DNA from: Cyclobacteriaceae bacterium
GTDB lineage: Bacteria > Bacteroidota > Bacteroidia > Cytophagales > Cyclobacteriaceae
DNA: 64,000 nt
Reading direction: 5' to 3'
Assembly: GCA_028284125.1 (NCBI GenBank)
Contig: JANQSI010000013.1
Location: 310,001-374,000, forward strand
Numbering within the stretch: position 1 is the first letter of the stretch; each line of letters opens with the position of its first letter. The translations under genes were made by a program, and so were the position numbers. The notes beneath the pieces were generated by a model. That model saw only the letters and a program-made list of their open reading frames with translations. It did not search any database and was not told the origin of the DNA. Below, one piece after another: positions 8,761 through 19,500 of the stretch.

Positions 8761-10462
8761 AGAGCTTTTTATCAGCTATTTTTTTGTCAATATTTTCTGA
8801 GGCTCCCCCTAAAGTTCTTGCTTTTTCCCATTGAATAATTGCACCTTCTATATCACCCAATTGAAAAAGAACATCTCCATAGTGCTCAATAATTGTAGCG
8901 TCATTATCTAATGAAGCTGCCTTCTCCAAGAATTTCTTAGATTCTTTGTATTGGCCAGCCGTATATAAAACCCAACCGTGGGTATCCAAATAGGTCGGAT
9001 TTTCCGGGTGTTGTTCTACAAGTTTTGAAGACATTTTCAATGCTTTGTCTAAATCCTTTTTTCGAAGTGAAAGGAAATAACTGTAGTTGTTTAGGACATG
9101 GTCATTATTGGCCTTATTTTCCAAGGCCTTTTCATACGACTGGTCTGATTTCTCATGATCCTCTAGTCCATTGTAAGCATCACCGAGTTGACCGTAAAAA
9201 ACGGTCAATAAATCTGGATCAATCGTATACTTCTTTCCTTGCTCAAGTGTCCTGATTGATTTTTTATAATCGTTGTTAATCAAATGTCCAGTTCCGGCGA
9301 AGTAGTATAGCATTGCTTGATTAGGGAAATACTCTAATGCTTCTTCAGCATGGACAACTACACTATCGTATTCATTGAGCTCAGCTTCGACATTTATAAT
9401 ATTCTGCCAGACTGAAAAATTGGATGGGCTTATTCGAATGGCTTTTAGGTAATAGTTAATCGCTCCCCGCTTATCTCCACTTTGATAAAGCAAATCTCCA
9501 ACAAAAGCCTGAGCCTTATATTCACCAGGATGTCCATCCGCCAGGCTCTTCGAAATTGCTGTGATTCTTTCTTTGTCTTCCGGTCTGGAGGACATGGAAA
9601 GATAATTGGTCAGTATTTGGAATTTGGTCTGGAAATCCAATGCACTGGTTTCGAAAGCTTCATTCAATAAATTAAACGCCTTTTCTCGATCTCCAGACAT
9701 CCAAGCTAACTCGCTCTTAAGAAGAGTTATTCTCGAGGAAGATGGTTTGTCTTTCTCGTAAATTTCAATTTCCCTGCTCGCTTGTTCTGTTCGTTTATTT
9801 TGAATCAAAAAATCAATGAGCTCAATCGCGTATGCATTTTCATTAGGGTAAGCATCAATGAGTTTCTTGTATTCTGCAATCACGCCATCGAGATCTTTGT
9901 TCTTCATCAGAATTCGCTGACGCTCTCTGACAATTTCGAGCTTGACTCCAAGTTGCTCTTCGATTTTGTCAAAAGTCTTGAACATATCTTCAACACGACC
10001 TAAGTTTTGATAGAGCTCTGCTAGCTCATAAAGTGTTGATTCATCAGATGGGTATTTCAGTAAAATCTTTTCGTATGTTCTGGTGGCGTCAACAAAATAT
10101 CCCACACTTTGATAGAGTCTTGCCAGAGCTAAACGATAGTACTTGTTGTCTGGCGCCAACTCAATTGACTTCAGGCTATATGGAATCGCTTTTTCTCCTT
10201 CCTTGCTCTTGGTTAAAACCTCAGCAATCTTATAGTTGACTGCAGCACTTTGAGCATTCATTTCTAATGCCTTCATAAAGCTCTCGAGCGCCTTGGCGTA
10301 GTTCTCCAGAATCAGTTGTTTTTCAGCTTCTACTATTACTGCTTCAAACTGTACAGAGTCTTCTTGACTCTGAGGAATAATCGAAATCTCCCTAGACTTT
10401 TTCTTCTGAGCAATCGCAGAAATTGAAAGGATTAAAACTGAAAAAAATACTATAAATCGCAT
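8753..10462 (-). CDS. Tetratricopeptide repeat protein
   Basis: About 569 residues from the ATG at 10462 (MRFIVFFSVLILSISAIAQ, a signal peptide); an ATG four codons further up at 10474 would overlap the previous gene. The mature part is almost entirely TPR helices, with recognisable repeats such as AVNYKIAEVLTKSKEGEKAI and YELAELYQNLGRVEDMFKTF. Such proteins act as periplasmic scaffolds. Coupling to the DUF4292 gene (8-bp overlap) suggests the two work together, but no specific partner can be named. Confidence 0.85.
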   Translation of the reverse strand: MRFIVFFSVLILSISAIAQKKKSREISIIPQSQEDSVQFEAVIVEAEKQLILENYAKALESFMKALEMNAQSAAVNYKIAEVLTKSKEGEKAIPYSLKSIELAPDNKYYRLALARLYQSVGYFVDATRTYEKILLKYPSDESTLYELAELYQNLGRVEDMFKTFDKIEEQLGVKLEIVRERQRILMKNKDLDGVIAEYKKLIDAYPNENAYAIELIDFLIQNKRTEQASREIEIYEKDKPSSSRITLLKSELAWMSGDREKAFNLLNEAFETSALDFQTKFQILTNYLSMSSRPEDKERITAISKSLADGHPGEYKAQAFVGDLLYQSGDKRGAINYYLKAIRISPSNFSVWQNIINVEAELNEYDSVVVHAEEALEYFPNQAMLYYFAGTGHLINNDYKKSIRTLEQGKKYTIDPDLLTVFYGQLGDAYNGLEDHEKSDQSYEKALENKANNDHVLNNYSYFLSLRKKDLDKALKMSSKLVEQHPENPTYLDTHGWVLYTAGQYKESKKFLEKAASLDNDATIIEHYGDVLFQLGDIEGAIIQWEKARTLGGASENIDKKIADKKLYE

Positions 10463-10467
10463 CCGAA

Positions 10468-11466
10468 TTACCATTCACTATAATCGCCCAAGCTTACTGA
10501 TTTGGGCGCACCGGTCAGTTTAACGAAGTTTCCAATCATCGAGTTAGCAAAATTAACGTCTTCTAGCTTAGCGTTATTTTGTATTAATGACTCTGAAATG
10601 GATGAATTTGTTACGAGACAATCAGATCCAATGGAAACATTTGGTCCAATTTTAGAATTCTTTATAACGGTATTTTTTCCTATAAACACAGGCTGAAGTA
10701 TTTCGCTATTTTCAATTTGAACGGATTCATCAATCAAGTCTTCCTTCGATAGAAAACCCAAATACCTTGAATTTGATTCCACGGTAATGTTTTTATTTCC
10801 ACAATCAAGCCATTCATTTACTGTGCCAATTTTGAAATTGGTCCCTTTTTCCTTCAAATTTTCTAAAGCCATCGTCAATTGAAACTCTCCACCCCCGCGG
10901 ATATTGTTCTTGATCAGGTGATCAATTTCTGCTCGAAGGTCTTCTCCTTTTTTGAAATAATAAATTCCAATGATTGCCTGATCGGAAACGAATTCTTGTG
11001 GTTTCTCAATGAAGTCGGTGATGACACCAGCGTCCGAAGTTTTCACCACGCCAAAGGCACTCGGGTCATCTACTTGTTTCGTCCAAATGATTCCATCGTC
11101 TTCCGGATCCAAGCTAAAGTCTGCCCGGAAAAGCGTATCTGCAAAAGCAACCGTGACTTTACCTTCCAAGATATCATTTGCACATGCAATTGCGTGTGCG
11201 GTTCCTTCGGCTATTTCCTGGACATGAAAAGAAGCTTCAGCTCCAATTCCTTCTGCGATATCACGTAATTGTTGTTTAACATTTTCGCCAAAATCACCAA
11301 TCACAAACCCAATTTTTTCAATTTTCTCCGGAACAACCTCAGCAATATCTTCAACCAGTCTTTGAACAATGGGTTTACCGGCAACTGGAATCAAAGGCTT
11401 AGGTGTGGTGAGTGTATGCGGCCGCAGACGTTTGCCCATTCCGGCCATAGGTATGATTAAGTTCAT
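10468..11466 (-). CDS. Sugar-phosphate nucleotidyltransferase
   Basis: A 332-residue enzyme with the nucleotide-binding signature MAGMGKRLRPHTLTTPKPL at the N-terminus (GxGxRLxPxTxxxPKPL) and a C-terminal left-handed beta-helix tail with hexapeptide-like repeats (SVQIENSEILQPVFIGKNTV). It would activate a sugar 1-phosphate to an NDP-sugar for cell-wall or surface polysaccharide synthesis. The family covers glucose-1-phosphate thymidylyl-, mannose-1-phosphate guanylyl- and MurU-type enzymes, and I cannot choose between them from sequence. It lies 10 bp downstream of the flippase gene. Confidence 0.88.
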   Translation of the reverse strand: MNLIIPMAGMGKRLRPHTLTTPKPLIPVAGKPIVQRLVEDIAEVVPEKIEKIGFVIGDFGENVKQQLRDIAEGIGAEASFHVQEIAEGTAHAIACANDILEGKVTVAFADTLFRADFSLDPEDDGIIWTKQVDDPSAFGVVKTSDAGVITDFIEKPQEFVSDQAIIGIYYFKKGEDLRAEIDHLIKNNIRGGGEFQLTMALENLKEKGTNFKIGTVNEWLDCGNKNITVESNSRYLGFLSKEDLIDESVQIENSEILQPVFIGKNTVIKNSKIGPNVSIGSDCLVTNSSISESLIQNNAKLEDVNFANSMIGNFVKLTGAPKSVSLGDYSEW

Positions 11467-11476
11467 GTGATTTTAG

Positions 11477-12952
11477 CTATCTGCTTGCTCTTAAGGTTCT
11501 AAAAGCTTGTCTTTCCAAAAGAAAGCCCAAAATTAGAAAGAATAGAATGATCAACAGAGCTGAAACGAGAGATTCTTGAAGCCAGTAATTCAGGAGTATT
11601 CCGAAGCTCGCTAGAGCTAAATAGAATAGAACTTTGCCGACATTGTATGGAACTGGATAATGTTTTCTTCCCCAAAAGAATGAGATAAGCACCATTGAAA
11701 AATAGGAAGCAAATGTGGCAAAGGCACTGCCCATGTATCCATAAATGGGAATCAATACCCAATTAAGAACCAGTGTAATCAATGCGCCTGTCACACTAAT
11801 TACCGCCCCATATCGAGTTTTATCTGTCAACTTGTACCAAAGCGAAAGATTGTAAAAGATTCCGAGAAATAGTCCACCACCCAACAACCATGGTACTGCG
11901 TCCAACGCTTGTAAGTAACTCGCTTGTCTTAGGAAAATTGGTGCGAAATACGGAAGCAATACAGTTACTGCCAACCAGCTGAATGAAGTGAAAATTACAA
12001 ACCAGGTCATCACTTTGCTGAACAGTTCTGGTGAGTCTTTATCTGAAGCTTTGGTGAAAAAAAATGGTTCGAATGCATATCTAAAAGCCTGAACTGCCAA
12101 CGTCATGAAAATGGACAATTTGTAGCAAGCTCCAAAAATTCCCAGTACTTCCAAATTTGAATAGCCATCATAAAATCCTTCAGGAAGTCTATATTTAAGA
12201 ATGGCTCGACTAAGCATTTCATTGGTTACACCCGCAAATCCAATGATTAGAATTGGCCAGGCATAATTCATCATTCGCTTCCATTCTATTGGTCGGATCA
12301 ATAGTCGAGTTTTCGTCCACGTTTTTGAGAAAAAAAGTAGATAACAGCCGTTGGCAATCAAATTCGAAAGGAAAACATATCCAACGCCCAAGTCAGGATC
12401 ATAAACGGCATTTAGAAAGTGATCAGAATTTCCATCTAAGAACCATGGACAGAAAACCAGGAAAAACAGATTCAGGCCAATGTTTAATGAAATATTCGAG
12501 AGCTTGAAAATTGCAAATGTTTTGGCCTTGCCTTCGTGCCGAAGTTGAGCGAACGGAATAGCAACAATTGCATCAATAGCCAGAATCAATGCCATCCATT
12601 TGATGAAATTTCCGTGCTCGGGATAATTGAGAAGTCCAGCAATCTCATTGGAGAATAAATAGAGAAGTCCGGAAAAAAGTACTGAAGTAATCAAAATGCT
12701 CGTAAAGGCTACATTGTAAGCGTTTTGATCTGATGCTTTTGAGGTGAACCTGAAATAAGCAGTTTCCAGTCCGTAGATGTAAAGAATGTTCAAGAAAGCG
12801 ACGTACGCATAAAGCTCCGTTACAACACCATATTCGCCTGGGGCAAAGACAGAGGTATAAAGAGGAACAAGAAGATAATTGAGCGTTCTTCCTAGTACAC
12901 TACTTAACCCATAAATCGCTGTTTGTCCGGCTAGCTTTTTGAGTAACGACAA
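11477..12952 (-). CDS. Polysaccharide flippase (MOP/Wzx-like)
   Basis: A 491-residue integral membrane protein with about 12-14 hydrophobic segments and the N-terminal pattern of oligosaccharide flippases (GQTAIYGLSSVLGRTLNYLL). It would move a lipid-linked glycan across the inner membrane. The start is a TTG at 12952, four bases after the stop of the crotonase gene; no in-frame ATG precedes the conserved N-terminus. Pairing with the nucleotidyltransferase next door supports surface glycan or cell-wall precursor work. Confidence 0.88.
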   Translation of the reverse strand: MSLLKKLAGQTAIYGLSSVLGRTLNYLLVPLYTSVFAPGEYGVVTELYAYVAFLNILYIYGLETAYFRFTSKASDQNAYNVAFTSILITSVLFSGLLYLFSNEIAGLLNYPEHGNFIKWMALILAIDAIVAIPFAQLRHEGKAKTFAIFKLSNISLNIGLNLFFLVFCPWFLDGNSDHFLNAVYDPDLGVGYVFLSNLIANGCYLLFFSKTWTKTRLLIRPIEWKRMMNYAWPILIIGFAGVTNEMLSRAILKYRLPEGFYDGYSNLEVLGIFGACYKLSIFMTLAVQAFRYAFEPFFFTKASDKDSPELFSKVMTWFVIFTSFSWLAVTVLLPYFAPIFLRQASYLQALDAVPWLLGGGLFLGIFYNLSLWYKLTDKTRYGAVISVTGALITLVLNWVLIPIYGYMGSAFATFASYFSMVLISFFWGRKHYPVPYNVGKVLFYLALASFGILLNYWLQESLVSALLIILFFLILGFLLERQAFRTLRASR

Positions 12953-12955
12953 AGT

Positions 12956-13744
12956 TTACTCTCCTTTAAAATTCGCTGGGCGCTTGTTCAAAAAGGCATC
13001 AACACCTTCTTTGAAATCTTCTGTTGCAAAACATCTGGCAAATGAATTAGCCTCTGTTTGATAACCATTTGATCCATCTTCGAAGTTGGCATTGACTGAA
13101 TCGACAACTAGTCCGATAGCAACAGGTGCTTTGGTAGCAATTTTATTGAGGATCTCTTTTGCTTTAGCAAGCGCAGAATCAACATCTTCCTCGACATAAT
13201 TGACCAATCCATACTCCAACGCGCTTTCAGCAGAAAGCATATCAGCACTCATCAAGTATTCGTACGCTCTTCCTTTACCAATTAGTTGAGTTAGTCGCTG
13301 AGTCCCACCATAGCCTGGAATCAAGCCAAGGTTAACTTCAGGCTGTCCAAATTTGGCCGATGTTGTAGCCACTCGCATGTGAGCTGACATAGCCAATTCA
13401 CAACCTCCACCAAGAGCAAATCCATTGACAACTGCAACTACTGGTGTATGACAAGATTCAATGGACTGAAAAATTTCCTGGCCTTCTTCCGCGTATTTTC
13501 TTGCGTTTAACTCATTCAAGCCCGTGAACTCACTTATGTCAGCGCCAGCAACAAAGGCTTTTTCTCCCGCTCCTTTTAAGATGACTCCTCGAACGTCTTT
13601 AGGATTGTCGTATACATAGTGAAATGCTTCACCAATCTCCCTCATCGTTTCCTGGTTGAGGGCATTCATTTTACTCTCTCGATTGATAGTAATGGTTAGA
13701 ATCCCTTCTGATAGATCCAGAAGAAGGTTATTATAGCTGTTCAT
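12956..13744 (-). CDS. Enoyl-CoA hydratase/isomerase (crotonase)
   Basis: A 262-residue crotonase-fold enzyme, normal family length. It carries the CoA-binding and oxyanion-hole stretch (AFVAGADISEF; NGFALGGGCELAMSAHMR) and both catalytic glutamates, in GGGCELAMS and in QPEVNLGLIPGYGGTQRL, so hydration of trans-2-enoyl-CoA is likely. The substrate chain length is not deducible. The stop lies 3 bp before the flippase start, suggesting cotranscription without an obvious functional link. Confidence 0.92.
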   Translation of the reverse strand: MNSYNNLLLDLSEGILTITINRESKMNALNQETMREIGEAFHYVYDNPKDVRGVILKGAGEKAFVAGADISEFTGLNELNARKYAEEGQEIFQSIESCHTPVVAVVNGFALGGGCELAMSAHMRVATTSAKFGQPEVNLGLIPGYGGTQRLTQLIGKGRAYEYLMSADMLSAESALEYGLVNYVEEDVDSALAKAKEILNKIATKAPVAIGLVVDSVNANFEDGSNGYQTEANSFARCFATEDFKEGVDAFLNKRPANFKGE

Positions 13745-13786
13745 GGTTGGTTAGTTAAATCGGACGGAAAGAAAAGCAAAATTGCC

Positions 13787-14734
13787 TTAATCGAAAACGA
13801 TTTCTCGCTTTAAGTGGGTAATCATTGTCTCTACCAATTCAGACAAACCGTAGGCATTTTTCCATCCCCAATCCGCTCTAGCAATACTATCGTCAATCGT
13901 TGATGGCCAGCTTTCTGCTATTTCTTGTCGAAAATCAGGAGCATACTTTATAGAAAAATTTGGGTAGAATTTCTGAATTTCTGAAGCGATTTCAGCTGGG
14001 GAAAAACTCATGGCAGACACATTGTAACTGCTCCTAACTTTTATGTTTTCTGAAGGCGCTTCCATCAAGTCAATAGTAGCTTTGACCGCATCATCCATAT
14101 ACATCATTGGCAAAGAGGTGTCCTCCTTTAGAAAACACTCGAAGGAGTCACCTGCTATCGCTTTGTGAAAAATATCCACTGCGTAATCTGTCGTTCCTCC
14201 ACCAGGTAGCGATTTATAACCAATTAGCCCCGGATACCTCAAGCTTCTCACGTCCACTCCATATTTCATGTAGTAATATTCACACCATCTTTCTCCAGCC
14301 AGTTTACTAATTCCATAAACTGTGTTCGGATCCATGATCGTATTTTGTGGAGTGTTCTGTTTTGGTGTGCTTTGTCCAAAAACTGCGATAGAACTTGGCC
14401 AGTAAATCTTTTTAAGAACATCTTTTCCCGCTTCCAAAACCGTCATCAAACTTTCCATGTTCAATCGCCAGGCAAACTGCGGATCTTGTTCTCCTTTTGC
14501 CGAGAGAACTGCGGCTAGATGGTAAACCTCCTTTATCTCATGTTTTTTGATGAGTTCATGAAATTGAGACTTGTCAAGAATATCAAGCTTTTCAAAAGGT
14601 CCATCAGCGATGAGATCCACAGGTCCTCGAAGGTCAGTGGCTACTACATTGTCTTTGCCTTTTAACTCTCTCAGCTTAATCGTCAATTCCGTTCCTAGCT
14701 GACCACAAGCACCGACAATAAGGATTTTATTCAT
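13787..14734 (-). CDS. tdh: L-threonine 3-dehydrogenase (SDR/epimerase type)
   Basis: It oxidises L-threonine to 2-amino-3-ketobutyrate with NAD. About 315 residues from the ATG at 14734 (MNKILIVGACGQLGTEL); the glycine-rich NAD motif is GACGQLG and the catalytic Tyr/Lys pair sits in VYGISKLAGER. The region around FGQSTPKQNTPQNTIMDPNT and RSLRYPGLIGYKS matches the short-chain epimerase-type TDH rather than the zinc type. The divergent kbl gene 0.5 kb away encodes the enzyme for the next step, which strongly supports this assignment. Confidence 0.92.
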   Translation of the reverse strand: MNKILIVGACGQLGTELTIKLRELKGKDNVVATDLRGPVDLIADGPFEKLDILDKSQFHELIKKHEIKEVYHLAAVLSAKGEQDPQFAWRLNMESLMTVLEAGKDVLKKIYWPSSIAVFGQSTPKQNTPQNTIMDPNTVYGISKLAGERWCEYYYMKYGVDVRSLRYPGLIGYKSLPGGGTTDYAVDIFHKAIAGDSFECFLKEDTSLPMMYMDDAVKATIDLMEAPSENIKVRSSYNVSAMSFSPAEIASEIQKFYPNFSIKYAPDFRQEIAESWPSTIDDSIARADWGWKNAYGLSELVETMITHLKREIVFD

Positions 14735-14800
14735 GGGGTAATGTTGTTGCAAGCAAAATTAAGTAGTCTCAGGAATTCCACTTCAGTTAAATTTGTCGAA

Positions 14801-15247
14801 ATGGACGCTGAGTCAAATTCAGGACAGGATTTCGCTTCTTACTTGCGGTCAAAAAAAATTGATCCGCAAAAGTTTATGACTGCTGAAAAAGAAAAATTCA
14901 GTGAATTTGAACAACTGTTCAACCAAGTTCATCCGGATAGCTTCACTCAACAAAAATTGTTTCTCATTAATAAGATTAGGAGAACCTATCACTATGAAGC
15001 AATCCCGTCTGAAGAAAAAACTTCAGAAGTAGCAAGTGAAAAAAAGACAGTCTCTAATCCTAAACCCAAAATTCAGACTAAAGCTGCTGTTAAACCTAAA
15101 GTCCAAGCTAAGCCGAAAATTAAATCGGATTCAGAAGATGCACCCAAGGTTCAAGCGAAACCTAAAATTCCATTAAAGCCAAAAATTCAGGCTAAGCCCA
15201 AGATCCAGGCCAGGCCCAAAATTCAACCCAAACGCAAATCAGAATAA
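14801..15247 (+). CDS. Small protein with Lys/Pro-rich repeat tail
   Basis: From the ATG at 14801 (MDAESNSGQDF) the protein has 148 residues; an in-frame ATG at 14741 would overlap the tdh start region. The first 75 residues look like a folded helical domain (FEQLFNQVHPDSFTQQKLFL). The rest is a tandem of units like PKIQAKPK, PKVQAKPK and PKIQARPK, strongly basic and disordered. I do not recognise a family. It ends 3 bp before kbl and is probably cotranscribed with it. The basic tail could bind nucleic acid or membranes; this is a guess. Confidence 0.75.
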   Translation: MDAESNSGQDFASYLRSKKIDPQKFMTAEKEKFSEFEQLFNQVHPDSFTQQKLFLINKIRRTYHYEAIPSEEKTSEVASEKKTVSNPKPKIQTKAAVKPKVQAKPKIKSDSEDAPKVQAKPKIPLKPKIQAKPKIQARPKIQPKRKSE

Positions 15248-15250
15248 CTT

Positions 15251-16438
15251 ATGTATACCTCTTTGAAAGCCAAATTAGAAAAAGAAATTGCCGGCATCCA
15301 TGAAGCTGGATTGTATAAGAAGGAACGCATTATTGCTTCTCCTCAGGCAGCGGATATCAAACTAGACGATGGTTCTGAGGTCATTAATTTCTGTGCCAAT
15401 AACTACCTCGGATTATCTTCTCACCCAAAAGTGATTGAAGCTTCCAAGCAAGCGATTGATTCGCACGGATATGGAATGTCATCGGTTCGATTCATCTGCG
15501 GAACTCAGGATATACATAAGGAATTGGAGCAAAAAATCTCAGATTTTCTCGGAATGGAGGACACTATTCTATACGCTGCGGCATTTGATGCCAATGGTGG
15601 CGTTTTCGAGCCATTGCTTGGTCCGGAAGATGCAATTATTTCTGATGCTTTAAATCACGCTTCAATTATTGATGGTGTTCGTTTATGCAAAGCGCAACGG
15701 TACCGATACAATAACAACGACATGGAAGATTTGGAAGCTAAGCTTAAAGAAGCCAGTAATGCCAAATGTAAGATCATTGTGACTGACGGAGTTTTCTCTA
15801 TGGATGGTAACATTGCTCAGTTGGATAAGATTTGTGATTTAGCTGATAAATATGATGCGGTGGTGATGACTGATGAATGTCATTCCACGGGCTTCATGGG
15901 AAAAACAGGCCGAGGTGTTCATGAATATCGTGATTGCATGGATCGGGTTGACATTATTACCGGGACCTTAGGAAAAGCATTAGGTGGAGCATCAGGTGGA
16001 TTTACGTCTGGCAGAAAAGAGATCATCGACATTCTTCGTCAACGTTCACGACCGTATCTATTTTCCAATACGGTAGCCCCTTCAATTGTTGGAGCTTCGA
16101 TCGCAGTGATCGATATGTTGAGTGAAACAACGGAGCTAAGAGACAAGCTTGAAAATAATACCAAATATTTTCGTGAGAAAATGACTGAAGCTGGGTTTGA
16201 CATCAAGCCTGGAGAACACCCGATTGTCCCTATCATGTTGTATGATGCGGTGCTTTCCCAACAAATGGCAGCCAAATTATTGGAAAAAGGTATCTACGTT
16301 ATCGGCTTTTATTTTCCAGTGGTTCCGAAAGGGCAAGCCAGAATTCGGGTTCAGCTTTCTGCTGTTCATGAACAGCATCATTTAGATAAGGCGATTCAAG
16401 CATTTACCGAAGTTGGTAAAGAATTAGGCGTTATTTAA
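15251..16438 (+). CDS. kbl: Glycine C-acetyltransferase (2-amino-3-ketobutyrate CoA ligase)
   Basis: A PLP enzyme that splits 2-amino-3-ketobutyrate with CoA into glycine and acetyl-CoA, completing the threonine route begun by tdh. The 395 residues match family length. Conserved stretches are [35 protein letters not shown] and the PLP-lysine motif [13 protein letters not shown]. The gene follows the Lys/Pro-rich protein by 3 bp and is followed by a hairpin terminator. Confidence 0.96.
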   Translation: MYTSLKAKLEKEIAGIHEAGLYKKERIIASPQAADIKLDDGSEVINFCANNYLGLSSHPKVIEASKQAIDSHGYGMSSVRFICGTQDIHKELEQKISDFLGMEDTILYAAAFDANGGVFEPLLGPEDAIISDALNHASIIDGVRLCKAQRYRYNNNDMEDLEAKLKEASNAKCKIIVTDGVFSMDGNIAQLDKICDLADKYDAVVMTDECHSTGFMGKTGRGVHEYRDCMDRVDIITGTLGKALGGASGGFTSGRKEIIDILRQRSRPYLFSNTVAPSIVGASIAVIDMLSETTELRDKLENNTKYFREKMTEAGFDIKPGEHPIVPIMLYDAVLSQQMAAKLLEKGIYVIGFYFPVVPKGQARIRVQLSAVHEQHHLDKAIQAFTEVGKELGVI

Positions 16439-16444
16439 CGCAAA

Positions 16445-16469
16445 AAGGCGACTCCCTTGGAATCGCCTT
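16445..16469. terminator. Hairpin between convergent kbl and giant T9SS gene
   Basis: AAGGCGA (16445-16451) pairs with TCGCCTT (16463-16469) around an 11-nt loop, 7 bp downstream of the kbl stop. A-rich on the left side and without a strong T run on the right, it may serve the minus-strand gene as well as kbl. Confidence 0.55.
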
Positions 16470-16482
16470 AACTTTCCCTATC

Positions 16483-16496
16483 CCGATAGCTATCGG
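16483..16496. repeat. Palindrome CCGATAGCTATCGG
   Basis: A perfect 14-bp palindrome in the 71-bp convergent intergenic region, embedded in TCCCGATAGCTATCGGAATGGG. It is the same kind of short CCCGA-type palindrome seen in the tRNA-like fragments near 53.1-53.7 kb, and as far as I recall such palindromes are dispersed in Cytophagales intergenic DNA. Only one copy of this exact form is seen here. Confidence 0.5.
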
Positions 16497-16509
16497 AATG
16501 GGAGCTGCC

Positions 16510-19500
16510 TTAGTTAGCTTTTACAAATCTTGTGTGGAAGGTTTCTGATCCACTCATAATTTCAATTAGGTACATTCCCGATTTTAGCTGAGTTAAATCA
16601 ATCTTATTTGCAGTATCAGTTTGATTGAAAACTAACTTCCCATTTAATTTGTAGATCTTCACTCCAATTTGCCCATCCATTTGAATCCACAGGTAATCTT
16701 GCACTGGGTTGGGATAAATCACAATTGCCTCTTGATCATCCAATCCGAGCGCTGGTTCATCTGTTACTTCAAAACTGATTTGCTCCTCAGCGCTGTTGTA
16801 GTTTTCATTTCCGGCTTGAGCAACAGTAACTGTGACAGTTCCGACTGTACCATCCAAAGTGATTGCTTGTCCTGAAATAGAAGCCGGTCCTGTAACTGAA
16901 TATGTAAGCGGGAGATCGCTATCAACCTCCGCAACAACATCAAATGGGTCTGCGTCCACAGTTTTATCCTCGATTGCAGTGATTGTGATCGTTTGATCGG
17001 CTTTGTTTACCGTTAAAATTTGTTCTACATCAGTTGCTGCCAGGTATTCGGAATTGCCAACTTGTGAAGCTGTGATAGTAGTAGATCCAGCCCCTATTAT
17101 CGTCACTTCACTTCCATCAATTGTTGCAACTGTTTCATCTGAACTTGAATAAACTACTGCGAGTCCTGAAGAGGAAATGGCAGTTAGATCGAATGGCTCG
17201 TCTCCAAAGGTTTTTTCATCGAGTTCCGCAAATGTTATTGTCTGCGATGATCTATTTGATACAACTAAAACTCGTTCAATTGATACAGCGGCATTGTAAT
17301 TTTCATTTCCTTCTTGAGAAGCCGTTATAGTTGTTTCACCTTCTCCAACAATAGTTACTGTGCCAGCTGAAATTGTTGCAACAGAGGCATTAGAGCTGGA
17401 ATAAGTGATCGCCAAATTGCTAGTCGAAGTAGCATCTAAATTAAAAGGAGCATCGTTTACATTTTTTTCATCGATGCTTTCGAAAGTGATGGCTTGATCG
17501 GCTTTATCAACCGTAAGTACCTGAGAAACACTTGATGCCGGTTGAAAATCATCATCGCCATCTTGAATTGCTGTTATTGTTGTTGCGCCAGCTCCCACTA
17601 TAGTGATCACTTGACCAGAAACTTCAGCAACCGATTCGTCTGAGCTGGTATAACTCACGATCAATCCGGAAGATGCCGAAGCTGATAAATCAAAAGGTTC
17701 GTCTCCAAAGGTTTTCGTAGCAATCGGATCAAACGTGATCGTTTGAGTTTGTCGCTGATCCGTAACGGTTAGCTGGAAATCTTCTTCTGCAAAACCTCCT
17801 AGTCCATCGTCAGCTCGAAGGACAATCATGTAGACACTCGCATCACTACTTGTAGGAGTTCCACTATAATTTCGAAGTGAACCACTAAAGGATAGCCAAT
17901 CCGGAAGGCTTGCCCCCCCATCAAGGAACGAAGTATAAGTCAATTCATCTCCATTGGAATCCGAAAATGTGTTCTCTGGGAAAGTGAAAGAATAAGATTC
18001 ATTTATTTCAATACTTTGATCATCAATTTGATTTTGAACGACAGGCGCATTGTTACCCGATATTACGGTTATGTCAAACACATCACTTACAGATTCAACA
18101 TCTGGATCCGTCGCAAAAAGTTCTACTGAAATGGTCCCTAAATCACTAATTGTTGGAGTTCCAGAAAACGTAATGGTGGTGGGATCAAAACTTAACCAAG
18201 ATGGAAGTGGTGATCCATCATCAAGCAGAGCAGAATAAATCAATACATCTCCATCTTCATCATCAAATGTGGCTGCATCTACCTGGAAAGAAAACAGATT
18301 GTCAGAACTTGCATTTTGATCTATAATCCCCATAAGCAAAACCGGGGCATCATTAACTGCTTGTACTTCCAATTCAAATTCATCGCTACCTGTAGCACTT
18401 GCAGCATCTGTTGCGCTGACTTTAATATTGATTGTACCTACATCACTTTGAAGTGGAGTACCACTAAATTTTCTAAGTGTTGCATCAAACGAAAGCCAGG
18501 ATGGGAGTGCACTATTATCAGAAAGTGAAGCTGAATACGTAATTGCATCTCCATTAGGATCAGAGAAAGTGTTTTCATCAAAAACAAATTCAAATAATTG
18601 ATCTTCCAGAGCTACCTGATTTGCAATTGGATTGTCTACGACCGGAGCTTCGTTCGTAAAAACTACTTCAATTTCAAATTCATCATTTGCAGTACCCCCA
18701 TTTCCGTCATCGGCTATCACCTTAACTGTTAAAGTTCCAACGTCAGTATTGGCTGGAGTCCCATTAAAAGTTCTGGTTGAACCAGTAAATGTCAACCAGG
18801 TTGGAAGCGAAGAGCCATCACTCAATTCAGCGGTGTATGTCAATGCGTCTCCATCTTCATCGGAGAATGTGTTTTCATCGAAAGTGAAAGTGAATTCCGT
18901 CAAAGCAACAGCCGTCCTATCTGGTATAGCAGCATCCAACATTGGATCATCGTTGGTATCCATCACTTCTAAATCAAATTGATCCGTGGAAGTGCCACCA
19001 AGTCCATCATCAGCGGTTAACTTAATGATAATTGTAGCGACATCATCCATTGTTGGAGTACCGCTAAACTCTCTCAAGCCTCCATCAAAGCTCAACCAAG
19101 TAGGGAGGGCAGAGTCATCCGATAAAGTCGCTGTGTAAATCAATTCATCTCCATCTGCATCTGAAAACGTATTTGCAGGGAAAGTAAAACTGAACGCTTG
19201 ATCTTCATTGGCATCTTGATCTGCTATTGGATTATCTAAGGTAGGAGCGTTGTTTGGTCGGTTTTCGAACCAGATCACTTCATCATCTTCAAACGATCCG
19301 GATATTATGTCAAGGTCCAAGTCTCCATCAATATCTGCAGCAAAAACATGAAAAACTCTTTCTACATCGCTTGCAATTAGCTTTTCTGTGAAAGACTCAC
19401 TCCCATCATTTTCATACCAAAAAATAGAATTGCTGTTTTCTGCGGCAGCATACACATCGATATCTCCATCTCCATCCAAATCAGCAGCATGAACAAATTT

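Noticed and set aside
18632-18982. Several plus-strand frames of 60-116 codons inside the giant gene
   Set aside because: They are antisense shadows of repeated Asp/Gly-rich coding sequence; the repetition keeps reverse frames free of stops.
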